Source: Arthrobacter sunyaminii
GTDB lineage: Bacteria; Actinomycetota; Actinomycetes; Actinomycetales; Micrococcaceae
Direction of reading: 5' to 3'
Assembly: GCF_018866305.1 (NCBI RefSeq)
Contig: NZ_CP076456.1
Coordinates: forward strand, 1,984,001-2,048,000
Length of the DNA stretch: 64,000 nucleotides
Shown: piece after piece, positions 16,629 to 25,515 of the stretch
How the letters are laid out: the number at the start of each line of letters is the position of its first letter
Position numbering within the stretch: position 1 is the first letter of the stretch
Translations under genes and position numbers: made by a program
The notes under the pieces: generated by a model
The model's input: the letters and a program-made list of their open reading frames with translations, nothing else
Told to the model about the DNA's origin: nothing
Database searches by the model: none

Positions 16629-17594
16629 ACGGGCTGCAGGAAGCAGGAGGGAGGCTATGCGGGAGCGGTGGTGCCGCGGCGTTCCCCAAGCGCCCAGCAG
16701 CGCACGGACCCGGGTGATCCAGAGCCCCAGATCGTGTTCCTCCGTGTAGCCGATGGCGCCGTGGACCTGCAGGGCAACCCGTGCTGCCAGGTTGGCCGCA
16801 TCACCGGTGGCAACCTTGGCGGCGGAGACGCTGCGGGCGCCGTCAGGACCGCCGAGGTCCAGGGCTGCGCCGTAGAGCAGCGGACGTGCAAAGGTGAGGG
16901 CGATGCGCACGTCGGCGAGCTGGTGCTTGAGGGCCTGGTATTCGCCAATGGCCCGGCCGAACTGCTCGCGGATCTTGGCATAGCTGACGGCTTCCTCCAG
17001 CAGGCGCTCTCCGGCGCCGAGCAGCATGGCCGAACAGGCCAGTGTTGCCCTGTCCACGGCAAGGTCCACCGCAGCGGTTTGCAGTGCGGTTTCGGAGCCG
17101 ACGGCGGTGAGTTCGCTCAGCTTCCGGGTCCGGTCCACGGAGGCGGCGCCGGGTCCGGCAGAGGCGTCGGAGAGGGAATCGGGGCCGACGACGAAGCACC
17201 GGCTGCCTGCCGCGGCGTCAAGTGCGTAGGGAACGAGTCCCGGTACGGCAGCCGTGGCAACCAGTGATCCGTCCAGGATGCCGCTGCGCACACTGGGGTC
17301 GACCAACTCGGGCAGCAGCGCGGCGGATTCGATGTACGGTCCGGGAACCGCGTGATATCCCAGCCGCTCGAAAGCAACGGCGAGGTCCACTGCGGTGCCG
17401 CCCATGCCGCCGTCGTCCTCTGCGAGGCACAGGCCAAACAGGCCCAGTTCCGCCAGCTGGCTCCACAACGCCAGGCCGGGCTCCGTGTTCCCTTCTGCCC
17501 AGGTCCGCGCGACCTTGGTGCCGCCGGCGCTCTCAATGATTTCGTCGAGGGCCTCGGCCAGCGACTGCTGTTCTTCACTCAGTGCGAATTTCAT
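16626..17594 (-). CDS. fadE32: Acyl-CoA dehydrogenase, FadE32-like (short subunit)
   Basis: At 322 residues this is a short ACAD subunit, matching the length of mycobacterial FadE32 (319). It shows 'AGERLLEEAVSYAKIREQFG' and 'VHGAIGYTEEHD' in the C-terminal half. Short subunits of this type pair with a longer partner (FadE31) to form an alpha2beta2 dehydrogenase for CoA thioesters from HIP. Its ATG overlaps the FadE31 stop, and AGGAGAG lies within the end of that gene. The pairing is inferred from length, order and overlap. Confidence 0.8.
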   Translation of the reverse strand: MKFALSEEQQSLAEALDEIIESAGGTKVARTWAEGNTEPGLALWSQLAELGLFGLCLAEDDGGMGGTAVDLAVAFERLGYHAVPGPYIESAALLPELVDPSVRSGILDGSLVATAAVPGLVPYALDAAAGSRCFVVGPDSLSDASAGPGAASVDRTRKLSELTAVGSETALQTAAVDLAVDRATLACSAMLLGAGERLLEEAVSYAKIREQFGRAIGEYQALKHQLADVRIALTFARPLLYGAALDLGGPDGARSVSAAKVATGDAANLAARVALQVHGAIGYTEEHDLGLWITRVRALLGAWGTPRHHRSRIASLLLPAAR

Positions 17595-18769
17595 GACGCT
17601 CTCCTGCCGTCGCCGCCGCGTGGGAGGCCAAGTAGACGTTCTGCAATGATGTTGCGCTGAATTTCATTAGTGCCTGCGTAGATGGGTCCGGAGATGGAGA
17701 AAAGGTAGTCATCCATCCACCGTCCGCCGGCCACCCCGGGACCTCCGCGCAGTTCCGCGGCGGGACCGAGCAAATCCAGTGCCGTCTCGTGCAGGGCGAT
17801 GTCCAGTTCGGACCAGAACACCTTGTTGACGCTGCCTTCGGCTCCAATGTCGCCGCCGTCCTGCAGTGTGCTCACCGTGCCCCAGGTGTAGAGGCGATAG
17901 GCCTCGGACTTGATCCAGGCGTCCACGACGGCGTCCTGGGCAAAGGGGTCTTCCTGCTGGTGGGTGCCCCACAGGTCGATGAGCCGGTCCGCGGCAGCAC
18001 AGAAGCGTCCCGGGGCCCGCAGCGAGAGGCCGCGCTCGTTGCCGGCGGTGCTCATGGCCACGCGCCAGCCGTCTCCCGGAGCTCCGAGGACGTCTGCGTC
18101 AGGCACAAAGACATCCTCGAAGAACAGTTCGGCGAAACCCGTTGAGCCGTCGAGCTGGGCGATGGGGCGCACGGTGAGTCCGGGGGCGTCCATGGGAAAA
18201 AGGAAGTACGTCAGGCCGCGGTGGCGCTGCGCGGCGGGGTCGCTGCGGAACAGTCCGAATCCGCGGTCGGCCCAGACTGCGCGTGAACTCCAGGTTTTCT
18301 GTCCGTTGAGCAGCCAGCCGCCGCGCTCGTCGTCGCGGCGGGCGGTGCTCCGGATGGAGGCCAGGTCACTGCCGGCTCCCGGCTCGGACCAGGCCTGTGC
18401 CCAAATCAGGGAGCCGTCTGTCATGGCGTTGAGGTACCGGTTGCGCTGGTCATCCGTTCCGTGTTCAAAGAGAATCGGGGCCAGCAGCGAGATACCGTTC
18501 TGGGCTACGCGGGTGGGAGCTCCGGAGCGGTAGTACTCCTCCTCAAAGAGGACCCACTCGACCAGGCCGGCGCTTCGGCCGCCAAACTCCTCCGGCCAGG
18601 CGACGGCGGACCAGCGGCCTTCGGCCAGCTTGGCTTCCCACTCGCGGTGGGCGGCGAAACCCGCTTCCGTATCCATTGACGGCAGCGGTGCGGACGGCAC
18701 GTTTTCGGCCAGCCAGGCCCGCGCCTCGGCGGCGAATGCCTGCTGTTCTTCGGTCAGGTCGAGGTTCAT
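17591..18769 (-). CDS. fadE31: Acyl-CoA dehydrogenase, FadE31-like
   Basis: The 392-residue ACAD strongly resembles mycobacterial FadE31, with 'WAQAWSEPGAGSDLAS', 'SSRAVWADRGFGLFRSDP' and 'MSTAGNERGLSLR'. At the C-terminus the motif that carries the catalytic Glu in medium-chain enzymes (YEGT) reads YAGT, so the base must come from elsewhere, as in other steroid-type FadE proteins. It is expected to form a heterotetramer with the overlapping FadE32-like gene. Both ends overlap neighbours by four bases, indicating tight translational coupling. Confidence 0.82.
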   Translation of the reverse strand: MNLDLTEEQQAFAAEARAWLAENVPSAPLPSMDTEAGFAAHREWEAKLAEGRWSAVAWPEEFGGRSAGLVEWVLFEEEYYRSGAPTRVAQNGISLLAPILFEHGTDDQRNRYLNAMTDGSLIWAQAWSEPGAGSDLASIRSTARRDDERGGWLLNGQKTWSSRAVWADRGFGLFRSDPAAQRHRGLTYFLFPMDAPGLTVRPIAQLDGSTGFAELFFEDVFVPDADVLGAPGDGWRVAMSTAGNERGLSLRAPGRFCAAADRLIDLWGTHQQEDPFAQDAVVDAWIKSEAYRLYTWGTVSTLQDGGDIGAEGSVNKVFWSELDIALHETALDLLGPAAELRGGPGVAGGRWMDDYLFSISGPIYAGTNEIQRNIIAERLLGLPRGGDGRRAS

Positions 18770-19623
18770 TTGGCCGCCGCCGCGTTCCGCATGCCCTGAA
18801 CGTTCATTCCGGCCAGCGAGTCGGCGCCCACCTCCGCGTTGTGGGCGTGCGCCGCATGGTGCAGCCCGAAGACGGAATCCATCCCGGCCCGCATGCCCTG
18901 CAAATCTTCGGACTGGTTTACTGCCTTCTTGGCCAGCGCCAGGCCCAAACGGGGCATCGCGCTGATGCGTTCGGCCATGGCCATCACCGTGTCCTCCAGG
19001 ACCTCACGCGGCACCACGTGGTTGACCATGCCCAGGTCATGGGCGCGCTGCGCGGTGAAGCGGTCACCGGTGAAGAGGAACTCCTTGGCAGCGCGGGGAT
19101 TCATCACCCACGGGTGGGCGAAATACTCCACGCCCGGGATGCCCATGCGGACCACGGGGTCCGAGAAGAACGCATCGTCGCTGGCCACGATGAAATCGCA
19201 GGACCAGGCCAGCATCAGGCCGCCGGCAATGCACGCACCCTGAACCATTGCGATCATCGGCTTCGGGATCTCCCGCCAGCGGCGGCACATGCCCAGGTAA
19301 ACCTCGGATTCCCGGGCAAGGCGGGAGTCCACGCCTGCTGCCCCCACATGGTCCCACCACATGACGGCCTTGCGCTCGAAGCTCTGGTCAATGTCCCGCT
19401 CCGGGGAGCCGATGTCATGTCCGGCGCAGAAGTGCTTTCCGTTTCCGGCCAGGACGATGACCTTTACGGCATCGTCCTCGACGGCGGCGGTGAACGCGGC
19501 ATCCAGTGCATAGGTGACCTTGGAATTCTGCGCGTTGCGGTACTCGGGCCGGTTCAGCCGGACGACTGCCACGGAACCGCGCACCTCGTACGTTACAACC
19601 TCGCCGGAATCATCATTCTTCAT
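18766..19623 (-). CDS. Enoyl-CoA hydratase/isomerase family protein (crotonase)
   Basis: The 285-residue crotonase has the oxyanion-hole features 'FCAGHDI' (about 65-71) and 'ACIAGGLMLAWSCD' (about 130-143). A 25-residue insertion (about 75-100) separates them, longer than in typical hydratases. It would hydrate an enoyl-CoA or catalyse a related reaction on the products of the FadE enzymes downstream in the same operon. I chose the ATG at 19623, behind AGAGAGGAG; an in-frame upstream start at 19644 has no such site. It is first in the minus-strand operon under box 5. It is distinct from the EchA20-like gene at 26359. Confidence 0.8.
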   Translation of the reverse strand: MKNDDSGEVVTYEVRGSVAVVRLNRPEYRNAQNSKVTYALDAAFTAAVEDDAVKVIVLAGNGKHFCAGHDIGSPERDIDQSFERKAVMWWDHVGAAGVDSRLARESEVYLGMCRRWREIPKPMIAMVQGACIAGGLMLAWSCDFIVASDDAFFSDPVVRMGIPGVEYFAHPWVMNPRAAKEFLFTGDRFTAQRAHDLGMVNHVVPREVLEDTVMAMAERISAMPRLGLALAKKAVNQSEDLQGMRAGMDSVFGLHHAAHAHNAEVGADSLAGMNVQGMRNAAAAK

Positions 19624-19668
19624 CGTGGCTCCTCTCTGAGGCACTTCCCGCTGTGATGGAGTTCACCA

Positions 19669-19682
19669 AACAAGTGCTTGGT
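19669..19682. promoter_or_regulatory. KstR2-like operator box 5 (best match)
   Basis: AACAAGTGCTTGGT matches AnCAAGnnCTTGnT at every fixed position and sits in the longer dyad ACCAAACAAGTGCTTGGTTT (19665-19684). It lies between the crotonase-fadE31-fadE32-fadE operon (minus) and the fadE30 operon (plus). Confidence 0.75.
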
Positions 19683-19743
19683 TTGCTAGCATAGGCGAAG
19701 CTCGACTTTATGACCAATGGCGGTGGGCGATGAAAGGTGTGTC

Positions 19744-20916
19744 GTGGATCTGAACTATTCAGCGGAGGACGAGGAGTTTCGTCAGGAGATCCGTGGCTGG
19801 CTGAAATCCAATCTTGTCGGGAAGTTTGCGCAGCTGCGCGGACTCGGCGGATCCGGCCGTGAGCACGAGGCTTTCGAGGAGCGCCTTGAGTGGAACCGCC
19901 ACCTTGCCGAACACGGCTGGAGCTGTGTCAGCTGGCCGCGGGAATACGGCGGACGCGGGCTGAGCCTTCTGCAGCAGGTCATCTTCCATGAGGAGTACGC
20001 CCGGGCCGACGCCCCTGCCCGCGTCAATCATTTTGGAGAGGAACTGCTGGGACCAACACTGATTGCCTTCGGCACCAAGGAGCAGCAGGACCGATTCCTG
20101 CCGCGCATTGTGGCAGTTGAGGATCTCTGGTGCCAGGGATACTCCGAGCCCGGTGCCGGATCGGACCTCGCTAACGTGTCCACCAAAGCCAGGCTCGACG
20201 ACGGCGGGCGGTGGGTGATCGACGGGCAGAAGGTTTGGACTTCCCTGGCGCACAATGCCAACTGGTGCTTCGTGATCGCCCGCACGGGATCCGGGCCCCG
20301 CAGGCACGACGGGCTCTCGTATCTGCTGGTGCCGATGGACCAGCCCGGCGTCGAGATCCGCCCGATCCTGCAGCTGACCGGCACCTCGGAGTTCAACGAG
20401 GTGTTCTTTGACGGCGCCGTCACCGACGCGGACCTGGTGGTGGGGGAGCCCGGTGCCGGATGGTCGGTGGCGATGGGCACGCTGGGTTTTGAACGCGGCG
20501 TCTCCACTCTGGCGCAGCAGATTGCGTTCCAGCGTGAGCTGGAGTCCGTCGTCGACCTGGCCCGCAATAACGGTGCCATCGATGACCCGATCATCCAGGA
20601 CCGGATTGTTTCCGCACACATGGGCCTGGACATGCTGCGCCTGCACGGGCTGCGCACGCTCAGCGGTGAACAGGGCATCGAAGCCTCGATCACCAAGCTC
20701 CTCTGGGCGCCGTGGCACCGCTCCCTCGGCGAACTCGCCATGGCTGTTGCCGGCCCCGGCGGGCTCACTGTCGCCGAAGCTCCCTACGAACTGGACGCAC
20801 TCCAGACCCTTTTCCTGTTCAGCCGCGCGGACACCCTGTACGGCGGCTCGGACGAAATCCAACGAAACGTTATTGCCGAGCGTGTGCTCGGCCTGCCGAA
20901 GGAGGCACGCGCATGA
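19744..20916 (+). CDS. fadE30: Acyl-CoA dehydrogenase, FadE30-like
   Basis: The 390-residue ACAD closely resembles mycobacterial FadE30 (385 residues): 'GREHEAFEER' near residue 40, 'EEYARADAP', 'NHFGEELLGPTLIAFGT', 'WCQGYSEPGAGSDLAN' and 'GVSTLAQQI'. FadE30 introduces the first double bond into HIP-CoA. The start is GTG at 19744, with GAAAGG six bases upstream; the ATG at 19717 has no ribosome binding site and would add residues absent from the family. It heads the fadE30-SDR-fadA6 operon, 61 bases after box 5. Confidence 0.85.
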   Translation: MDLNYSAEDEEFRQEIRGWLKSNLVGKFAQLRGLGGSGREHEAFEERLEWNRHLAEHGWSCVSWPREYGGRGLSLLQQVIFHEEYARADAPARVNHFGEELLGPTLIAFGTKEQQDRFLPRIVAVEDLWCQGYSEPGAGSDLANVSTKARLDDGGRWVIDGQKVWTSLAHNANWCFVIARTGSGPRRHDGLSYLLVPMDQPGVEIRPILQLTGTSEFNEVFFDGAVTDADLVVGEPGAGWSVAMGTLGFERGVSTLAQQIAFQRELESVVDLARNNGAIDDPIIQDRIVSAHMGLDMLRLHGLRTLSGEQGIEASITKLLWAPWHRSLGELAMAVAGPGGLTVAEAPYELDALQTLFLFSRADTLYGGSDEIQRNVIAERVLGLPKEARA

Positions 20917-21716
20917 TTGAATCCCGCGTCGCACAGCCCGTACCCGACTACGTCCCCGCCCACGGACTGCTGACGGGACGCCGCGTCGTCGTCACCGCTG
21001 CGGCCGGCGCCGGAATCGGCGCAGCGGCAGCGCGCCGCTGCTTGGAAGAAGGAGCCGCCCTGGTGGTGCTCGGGGACACCCATGCCGGACGGCTGGAGTC
21101 GTCTGCAGCGGAGCTCGGTGCCGAGTTCGGTGCCGAGCGCGTCCGCTGGGCGGTCTGTGACGTCACCGTGGAGGACCAGATCGAGGCCCTCCTGGATCTG
21201 GCCGAGGACGCCGGAGGGGTTGACGTCATGATCAACAATGCCGGCCTGGGAGGCACGGTCTCCATCCTGGAAATGACAGATGACCAGTGGAGCAAGGTTC
21301 TGGACGTCACCCTGACGGGAACGTTCCGCAGCGTGCGCGCTGCATCCCGGCGCATGGTCCGCAACGACGTAAAGGGCGTCATCATCAACAACGCCTCGGT
21401 CATCGGCTGGCGGGCACAGGAGGGCCAGGCCCACTATGCCGCAGCCAAGGCCGGAGTCATGGCACTCACCCGTTCCGTTGCCCTCGATGTGGCACCCTAC
21501 GGAATCCGGGTCAACGCCGTCTCACCGAGCCTGGCCATGCACCCGTTCCTCGCAAAGGTCACCTCGGATGAGTTGCTGGAGCAGCTCACCTCGCGCGAGG
21601 CGTTTGGCCGTGCGGCCGAACCATGGGAAATCGCCAATGTCATGGTGTTCCTCGCCAGCGGCTATTCGTCCTATATGACGGGCGAAGTCGTGTCCGTCAG
21701 CAGCCAGCAAGCCTAA
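20913..21716 (+). CDS. SDR family oxidoreductase, Rv3549c-like
   Basis: This 267-residue SDR has an unusual cofactor motif (TAAAGAGIG, about 28-36), NNAGLGG, and YAAAK. The 'DYVPAHGLLTGR' N-terminus and 'NNASVIGWRAQ' region resemble the KstR2-regulon SDR Rv3549c of M. tuberculosis, whose precise step I do not know. Its ATG overlaps the fadE30 stop (ATGA). It ends 13 bases before fadA6, so the three genes form one transcript. Confidence 0.8.
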   Translation: MIESRVAQPVPDYVPAHGLLTGRRVVVTAAAGAGIGAAAARRCLEEGAALVVLGDTHAGRLESSAAELGAEFGAERVRWAVCDVTVEDQIEALLDLAEDAGGVDVMINNAGLGGTVSILEMTDDQWSKVLDVTLTGTFRSVRAASRRMVRNDVKGVIINNASVIGWRAQEGQAHYAAAKAGVMALTRSVALDVAPYGIRVNAVSPSLAMHPFLAKVTSDELLEQLTSREAFGRAAEPWEIANVMVFLASGYSSYMTGEVVSVSSQQA

Positions 21717-21729
21717 GGGGAGCAACCAA

Positions 21730-22881
21730 ATGAGTACCGCATATATTGTTGACGCTGTCCGTACGCCCGGCGGCCGCAGGGGCGGATCCCTGGCCGGTAT
21801 CCACTCCGCTGATCTGGGTGCGCATGTCATTGCCTCGCTGGTGGAACGCACCGGAATTGATCCCGGCGCCGTTGACGACGTCATCTTCGGGTGCACGGAC
21901 ACGGTGGGATCGCAGGCCGGCGACATTGCCCGCACCGCCTGGCTGGTCGCCGGGATGCCGGACCACGTTCCCGGCGTGACCATTGACCGGCAGTGCGGCT
22001 CCAGCCAGCAGGCCGTGCACTTTGCCGCCCAGGGCGTGATGTCGGGAACCGCGGATCTCATCGTGGCCGGCGGAGTGCAGAACATGTCGGCCATCCCCAT
22101 CTCGGCCGCCATGACCCTTGGCGAACAGTACGGGTTCACCACTCCCTTTGCGCAGTCACCCGGCTGGGTGGCACGCTACGGAACTCAGGAGGTTTCCCAG
22201 TTCCGTTCGGCCGAAATGATCGCCGAGAAGTGGAATATCTCGCGCGAGGCCATGGAAAAGTTTGCCCTGCAAAGCCATCTGCGGGCGATCGCTGCCACCG
22301 ACGAGGGTCGTTTTGCCCGCGAAATCGTTCCGATCGCCGGACTGTCCCAGGACGAGGGACCCCGCCGCGGCACGTCGCTGGAAAAGATGGCCACTCTTCC
22401 GGTCCTCACTGAGGGAGGCCGGATCACCGCGGCAGTTGCCTCACAGATCACCGACGCCGCGAGCGCCCTGCTGATTGCTTCCGAGAGCGCACTGGCCACC
22501 CATTCGCTGACGCCCCGGGCACGTATTCACCACATTTCGGTTCGCGCCGATGACCCGGTATGGATGCTCACCGGTCCCATCCGCGCCACCGACTACGCAC
22601 TCGAGCGCGCCGGCATGAAGGTTTCCGACATTGACCTCTTCGAATGCAACGAGGCCTTTGCCTCCGTGGTGCTGGCCTGGGCGCAGGAACTGAACATCGA
22701 GCAGGACAAGATCAACGTCAACGGCGGCGGCATCGCGCTCGGCCACCCCATCGGTGCGACGGGCACCCGCATCATGGCCACGCTGCTGAACGAGCTGGAG
22801 CGCAGCGGCGGACGGTTCGGCCTGCAGGTGATGTGCGAGGGCGGCGGCCAGGCCAACGTCACCATCATCGAGCGCCTCTGA
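21730..22881 (+). CDS. fadA6: Thiolase, FadA6-like
   Basis: The 383-residue thiolase has the nucleophilic Cys89 in RQCGSSQQ, then NEAFAS, GGGIALGHPIG and MCEGGGQANV at the expected places. The sequence around 'AGGVQNMSAIPIS' and 'EISQFR'-type segments is nearly identical to mycobacterial FadA6. FadA6 is proposed to cleave the ring-opened 3,7-dioxo product of IpdAB. AAGGGGAGC precedes the ATG. It is the last gene of its operon, followed by a strong terminator. Confidence 0.85.
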   Translation: MSTAYIVDAVRTPGGRRGGSLAGIHSADLGAHVIASLVERTGIDPGAVDDVIFGCTDTVGSQAGDIARTAWLVAGMPDHVPGVTIDRQCGSSQQAVHFAAQGVMSGTADLIVAGGVQNMSAIPISAAMTLGEQYGFTTPFAQSPGWVARYGTQEVSQFRSAEMIAEKWNISREAMEKFALQSHLRAIAATDEGRFAREIVPIAGLSQDEGPRRGTSLEKMATLPVLTEGGRITAAVASQITDAASALLIASESALATHSLTPRARIHHISVRADDPVWMLTGPIRATDYALERAGMKVSDIDLFECNEAFASVVLAWAQELNIEQDKINVNGGGIALGHPIGATGTRIMATLLNELERSGGRFGLQVMCEGGGQANVTIIERL

Positions 22882-22895
22882 CGCACGTCACCCGG

Positions 22896-22945
22896 GCACG
22901 GAAAAGGCGGCACGCATCTTCCGGATGCGGGCCGCCTTTTCGTGC
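22896..22945. terminator. Rho-independent terminator after fadA6
   Basis: GAAAAGGCGGC and GCCGCCTTTTC, extended by GCACG/CGTGC at the base and CGCATC/GATGCG within, form a long stem with a short loop. The flanking A and T runs let it serve both the fadA6 operon and the convergent lipoprotein gene. Confidence 0.85.
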
Positions 22946-22959
22946 TGCAGAGGGGGATG

Positions 22960-23598
22960 CTACGGCTTGACGGCTTCGCCGTGGAACAGCTTCTCCTCAT
23001 GGTCCCAACTCGGGCTTGTGGTCACCAGCAGGTCCAGCGGGGCATCGTTCGGAACCGCGTAACCCATTTTCACTGTCTGGGTGCCGCCGGGGAGGATCTT
23101 GCCCTGGAACTGGCCCTCAAGGCCGCTGCCCGTGTCGAAGACGCGCTTGCCGGCGGTGCCTTCGGCCCCGTAATTGACGGAGGCGTTGAACATGGCGGGA
23201 TCAAAGATCTCTCCGCTGTTGTTGGTGATGCTCACCTCGAACAGGCGCAGCTGACCTCCGGTGGCTTCTGCACCCGAGGCATACTGGCTCGCTGTCGCGC
23301 CTCCGAGGTAGGAGACTTTCACGGTCAGTCCATCCTCATACGTCCACTCTTCACCGAACGCTGCAAGCTCGTCCTGGAGGTCCTTGGACTTGGTTTCGGA
23401 CGCACTCGGAGATGCGGAGGAAGATTCTTTGGGCTTGCTCGGGGCGGAGGAGCTTTCCGTGGGCTCGCTCGAGGCGGTGGCCGTCTCGGTTGCCGGGGTG
23501 TTTGCAGCCTCACCCTTGGCGGCTTCGGCGGAGCAGGCGGTCATGCCCAGCAACCCGGCGAGGGCCAATGCGGTGAGCGATTTCTTCATGACGTTCAT
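22960..23598 (-). CDS. Putative lipoprotein, DUF4352-like
   Basis: The 212-residue protein starts with a signal peptide and lipobox (MTAC), then a long Ser/Glu/Pro/Thr-rich low-complexity spacer (about residues 20-70). A beta-rich domain follows with 'FEVSITNNSGEIFDPAMF' and 'ILPGGTQTVKMGYAVP', the pattern of DUF4352 (telokin-like) extracellular lipoproteins. It would sit on the outer face of the membrane; its role is unknown. The start at 23598 follows AAAGGAAC; a second ATG at 23589 is possible. It interrupts the catabolic island and has no box of its own. Confidence 0.75.
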   Translation of the reverse strand: MNVMKKSLTALALAGLLGMTACSAEAAKGEAANTPATETATASSEPTESSSAPSKPKESSSASPSASETKSKDLQDELAAFGEEWTYEDGLTVKVSYLGGATASQYASGAEATGGQLRLFEVSITNNSGEIFDPAMFNASVNYGAEGTAGKRVFDTGSGLEGQFQGKILPGGTQTVKMGYAVPNDAPLDLLVTTSPSWDHEEKLFHGEAVKP

Positions 23599-23683
23599 TG
23601 AGTGTGTTCCTTTATCTTGAGACTGGCACAAACGGCAGCGTGTATCCGGAGTCACACAATGCCTTAGGGAGCGTAACGTGCGG

Positions 23684-24763
23684 TTAGCCCTGGACGAGAA
23701 CGGCTCCGCTGGCCGCCTTCAGCCGCAGGACCGCTTCGTCAATGATGCGGTCCACCAATTCCTGGCAGGAGGGCAGGTCGTTGATCGTCCCGACAACCTG
23801 CCCGGCGGCCAGCATTCCGGCGGAGGTGTCGCCGTCCACGAGGCCGGCCTTCAGGAGCATCGGCGTGTTGGCCGCAAGCATCATCTGGTTCCAGCTCCTG
23901 CCGGTGCCGCGCTTCATGGAGAGGCCGTCCTTCGCCAGGCCAAGCCAGGACTGACCGGACATCTCCTTGAACTGCACTGACCGGCGCAGGGTCGGCAGCA
24001 GCTGGCGCAGCCGGCCGCCGTCCTCGAGTCCCTTGACGAACTCGGTGCGCAGCAGCCGGTGCGGCATGCCGTCAGCCTTGGTGGTGACCACCGTTCCGTC
24101 CAGCCCGAAGCCCAGGTAGCGCTGTTTGATGTCCTCGGGCACCGAGCTGTCGCTGGTAAGCAGGAACCGGGTGCCCATGCCGATGCCCACTGCGCCGTAG
24201 GCCAGGGCCGCCGCCAGCCCGCGGCCGTCGAAAAAGCCGCCGGCGGCAATCACCGGGATGTCCACGGCATCCACCACCGAGGGCAGCAGCAGTGTGGTGG
24301 GAATAGCGCCGGTGTGGCCGCCGCCTTCTCCGCCCTGCACCATCACGGCGTCCGCGCCCCAGGCGGCCACCTTCTCGGCATGCCGTGCCGCCCCCACGGA
24401 GGGGATTACCACGGAGCCGTTTTCCTTCAGCTTCTCGATCAGTTCCCGCTTGGGAGCCAGGGCAAAGGAGGCTACTTTCACCCCGTACTTGATCATCAGG
24501 TTCACGCGGTCCGGGGCATCGGCACCGTCCGCACGCAGGTTAACGCCGAACGGCTTGTCGGTATGGCTCTTCACTTCCACGATGGCGTGCTCAAGCTGGT
24601 CCAGCGTCATGGTAGCGGAGGCAAGGATGCCCAGGGCTCCCGCTTCTGCCGTGGCCGTGACCAGCCGGGGTCCGGCCACCCAGCCCATGCCCGTCTGCAC
24701 AATCGGATGCTCGACGCCGGTGAGTTCGGTCAGGGGAGTCTTGATGCGGTTCTCGGTGCTCAT
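23684..24763 (-). CDS. ipdC: Flavin-dependent oxidoreductase, IpdC-like (nitronate monooxygenase family)
   Basis: The 359-residue protein has the nitronate-monooxygenase-type TIM barrel that binds FMN: 'PIVQTGMGWVAG' at the N-terminus, 'VMVQGGEGGGHTG' (about 140-152) and 'VIAAGGFFDGRGLAAALAYGA' around 175-195. It resembles mycobacterial IpdC (Rv3553), which acts on HIP-derived CoA esters before the EchA20 ring opening. Its ATG overlaps the ipdB copy 2 stop by four bases. It is the fourth gene of echA20-ipdA-ipdB-ipdC, the same order as in M. tuberculosis. Confidence 0.82.
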   Translation of the reverse strand: MSTENRIKTPLTELTGVEHPIVQTGMGWVAGPRLVTATAEAGALGILASATMTLDQLEHAIVEVKSHTDKPFGVNLRADGADAPDRVNLMIKYGVKVASFALAPKRELIEKLKENGSVVIPSVGAARHAEKVAAWGADAVMVQGGEGGGHTGAIPTTLLLPSVVDAVDIPVIAAGGFFDGRGLAAALAYGAVGIGMGTRFLLTSDSSVPEDIKQRYLGFGLDGTVVTTKADGMPHRLLRTEFVKGLEDGGRLRQLLPTLRRSVQFKEMSGQSWLGLAKDGLSMKRGTGRSWNQMMLAANTPMLLKAGLVDGDTSAGMLAAGQVVGTINDLPSCQELVDRIIDEAVLRLKAASGAVLVQG

Positions 24764-25515
24764 GCTGGGACCTCGTCTTCTCTGCGCTTACGGGGGTCGA
24801 GAACCTCCCGGATGAGCTGAAGTTCGCGCTCATCCGGGAGGCGGGTAGTTGGCACGGTTCCCGCGGTGTGCAGCGGGAACCCGGTGGCAGCCTGAATTTC
24901 GTCGAAGCTGACGCCGGGATGCGCGGACACCACGGCCATGCCGCCGTCCGGAGCGCTGAAATCGAAGACACCAAGATTCGTCACCACGCGATGCAGCCGG
25001 TGGAACCGGGAAGCAGCCGGACCGGCGGCACACGCCCTGTCGTTCCCGACACCGGTCACAAAATCAACGCTCTCCACGAAGGTCCGGCGGCTGTGGCGGG
25101 CAATCCAATAACTGGTCGTGTGGTTGACGGTGTTCGTTGCAGCGGCCCTGGTGCCCAGCAGCTGCCTGGCGGGTTTGGCATGGTCCCCAATCACCGACAG
25201 ATTCTGGTTGCCCATCCGGTCAAGCTGCGCGCCGCCCATCACCACATGGCGGCGGCCTGCCGCGATCAGTTCGAACAGCTCCCGATACGGCAGGTAGCCG
25301 GCGGAGACGGTACTTGGCCGGTCGACGGCGGGGACGTCGCCAAGGATGGTGGATTCGCCGTCGCTGATCATCAGGTCGGGTGCATGAGTCAGCAGCGCCA
25401 GCCGCACGCCGACGGTGGGCACGATCCCGGCCGGGCTGGCCAGGATCTCCGCCTGGCCGCGGAACAGGTCGCTGCAGGCCGCAACGGCCACTTCGGCCGT
25501 GGTGATCTCACGCAT
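24760..25515 (-). CDS. ipdB: CoA-transferase-like beta subunit, IpdB-like (copy 2)
   Basis: The 251-residue protein is homologous to the 12100 gene over its whole length but clearly divergent. 'DRYGNQNIS' becomes 'DRMGNQNLS', and the GVRGAPGNT segment becomes GTRAAATNT, close to where the CoA ester is expected to bind. I chose the ATG at 25515, which fits family length and overlaps the end of ipdA copy 2; a start at 25530 is possible. The gene sits in the conserved echA20-ipdA-ipdB-ipdC order, yet copy 1 keeps more of the family's conserved residues. The two pairs may act on different substrates. Confidence 0.78.
   Translation of the reverse strand: MREITTAEVAVAACSDLFRGQAEILASPAGIVPTVGVRLALLTHAPDLMISDGESTILGDVPAVDRPSTVSAGYLPYRELFELIAAGRRHVVMGGAQLDRMGNQNLSVIGDHAKPARQLLGTRAAATNTVNHTTSYWIARHSRRTFVESVDFVTGVGNDRACAAGPAASRFHRLHRVVTNLGVFDFSAPDGGMAVVSAHPGVSFDEIQAATGFPLHTAGTVPTTRLPDERELQLIREVLDPRKRREDEVPA

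Noticed and set aside
19717..19743. ATG 19717 as the start of fadE30
   Set aside because: No ribosome binding site, and the extra nine residues are not in the family; GTG 19744 has GAAAGG at good spacing.
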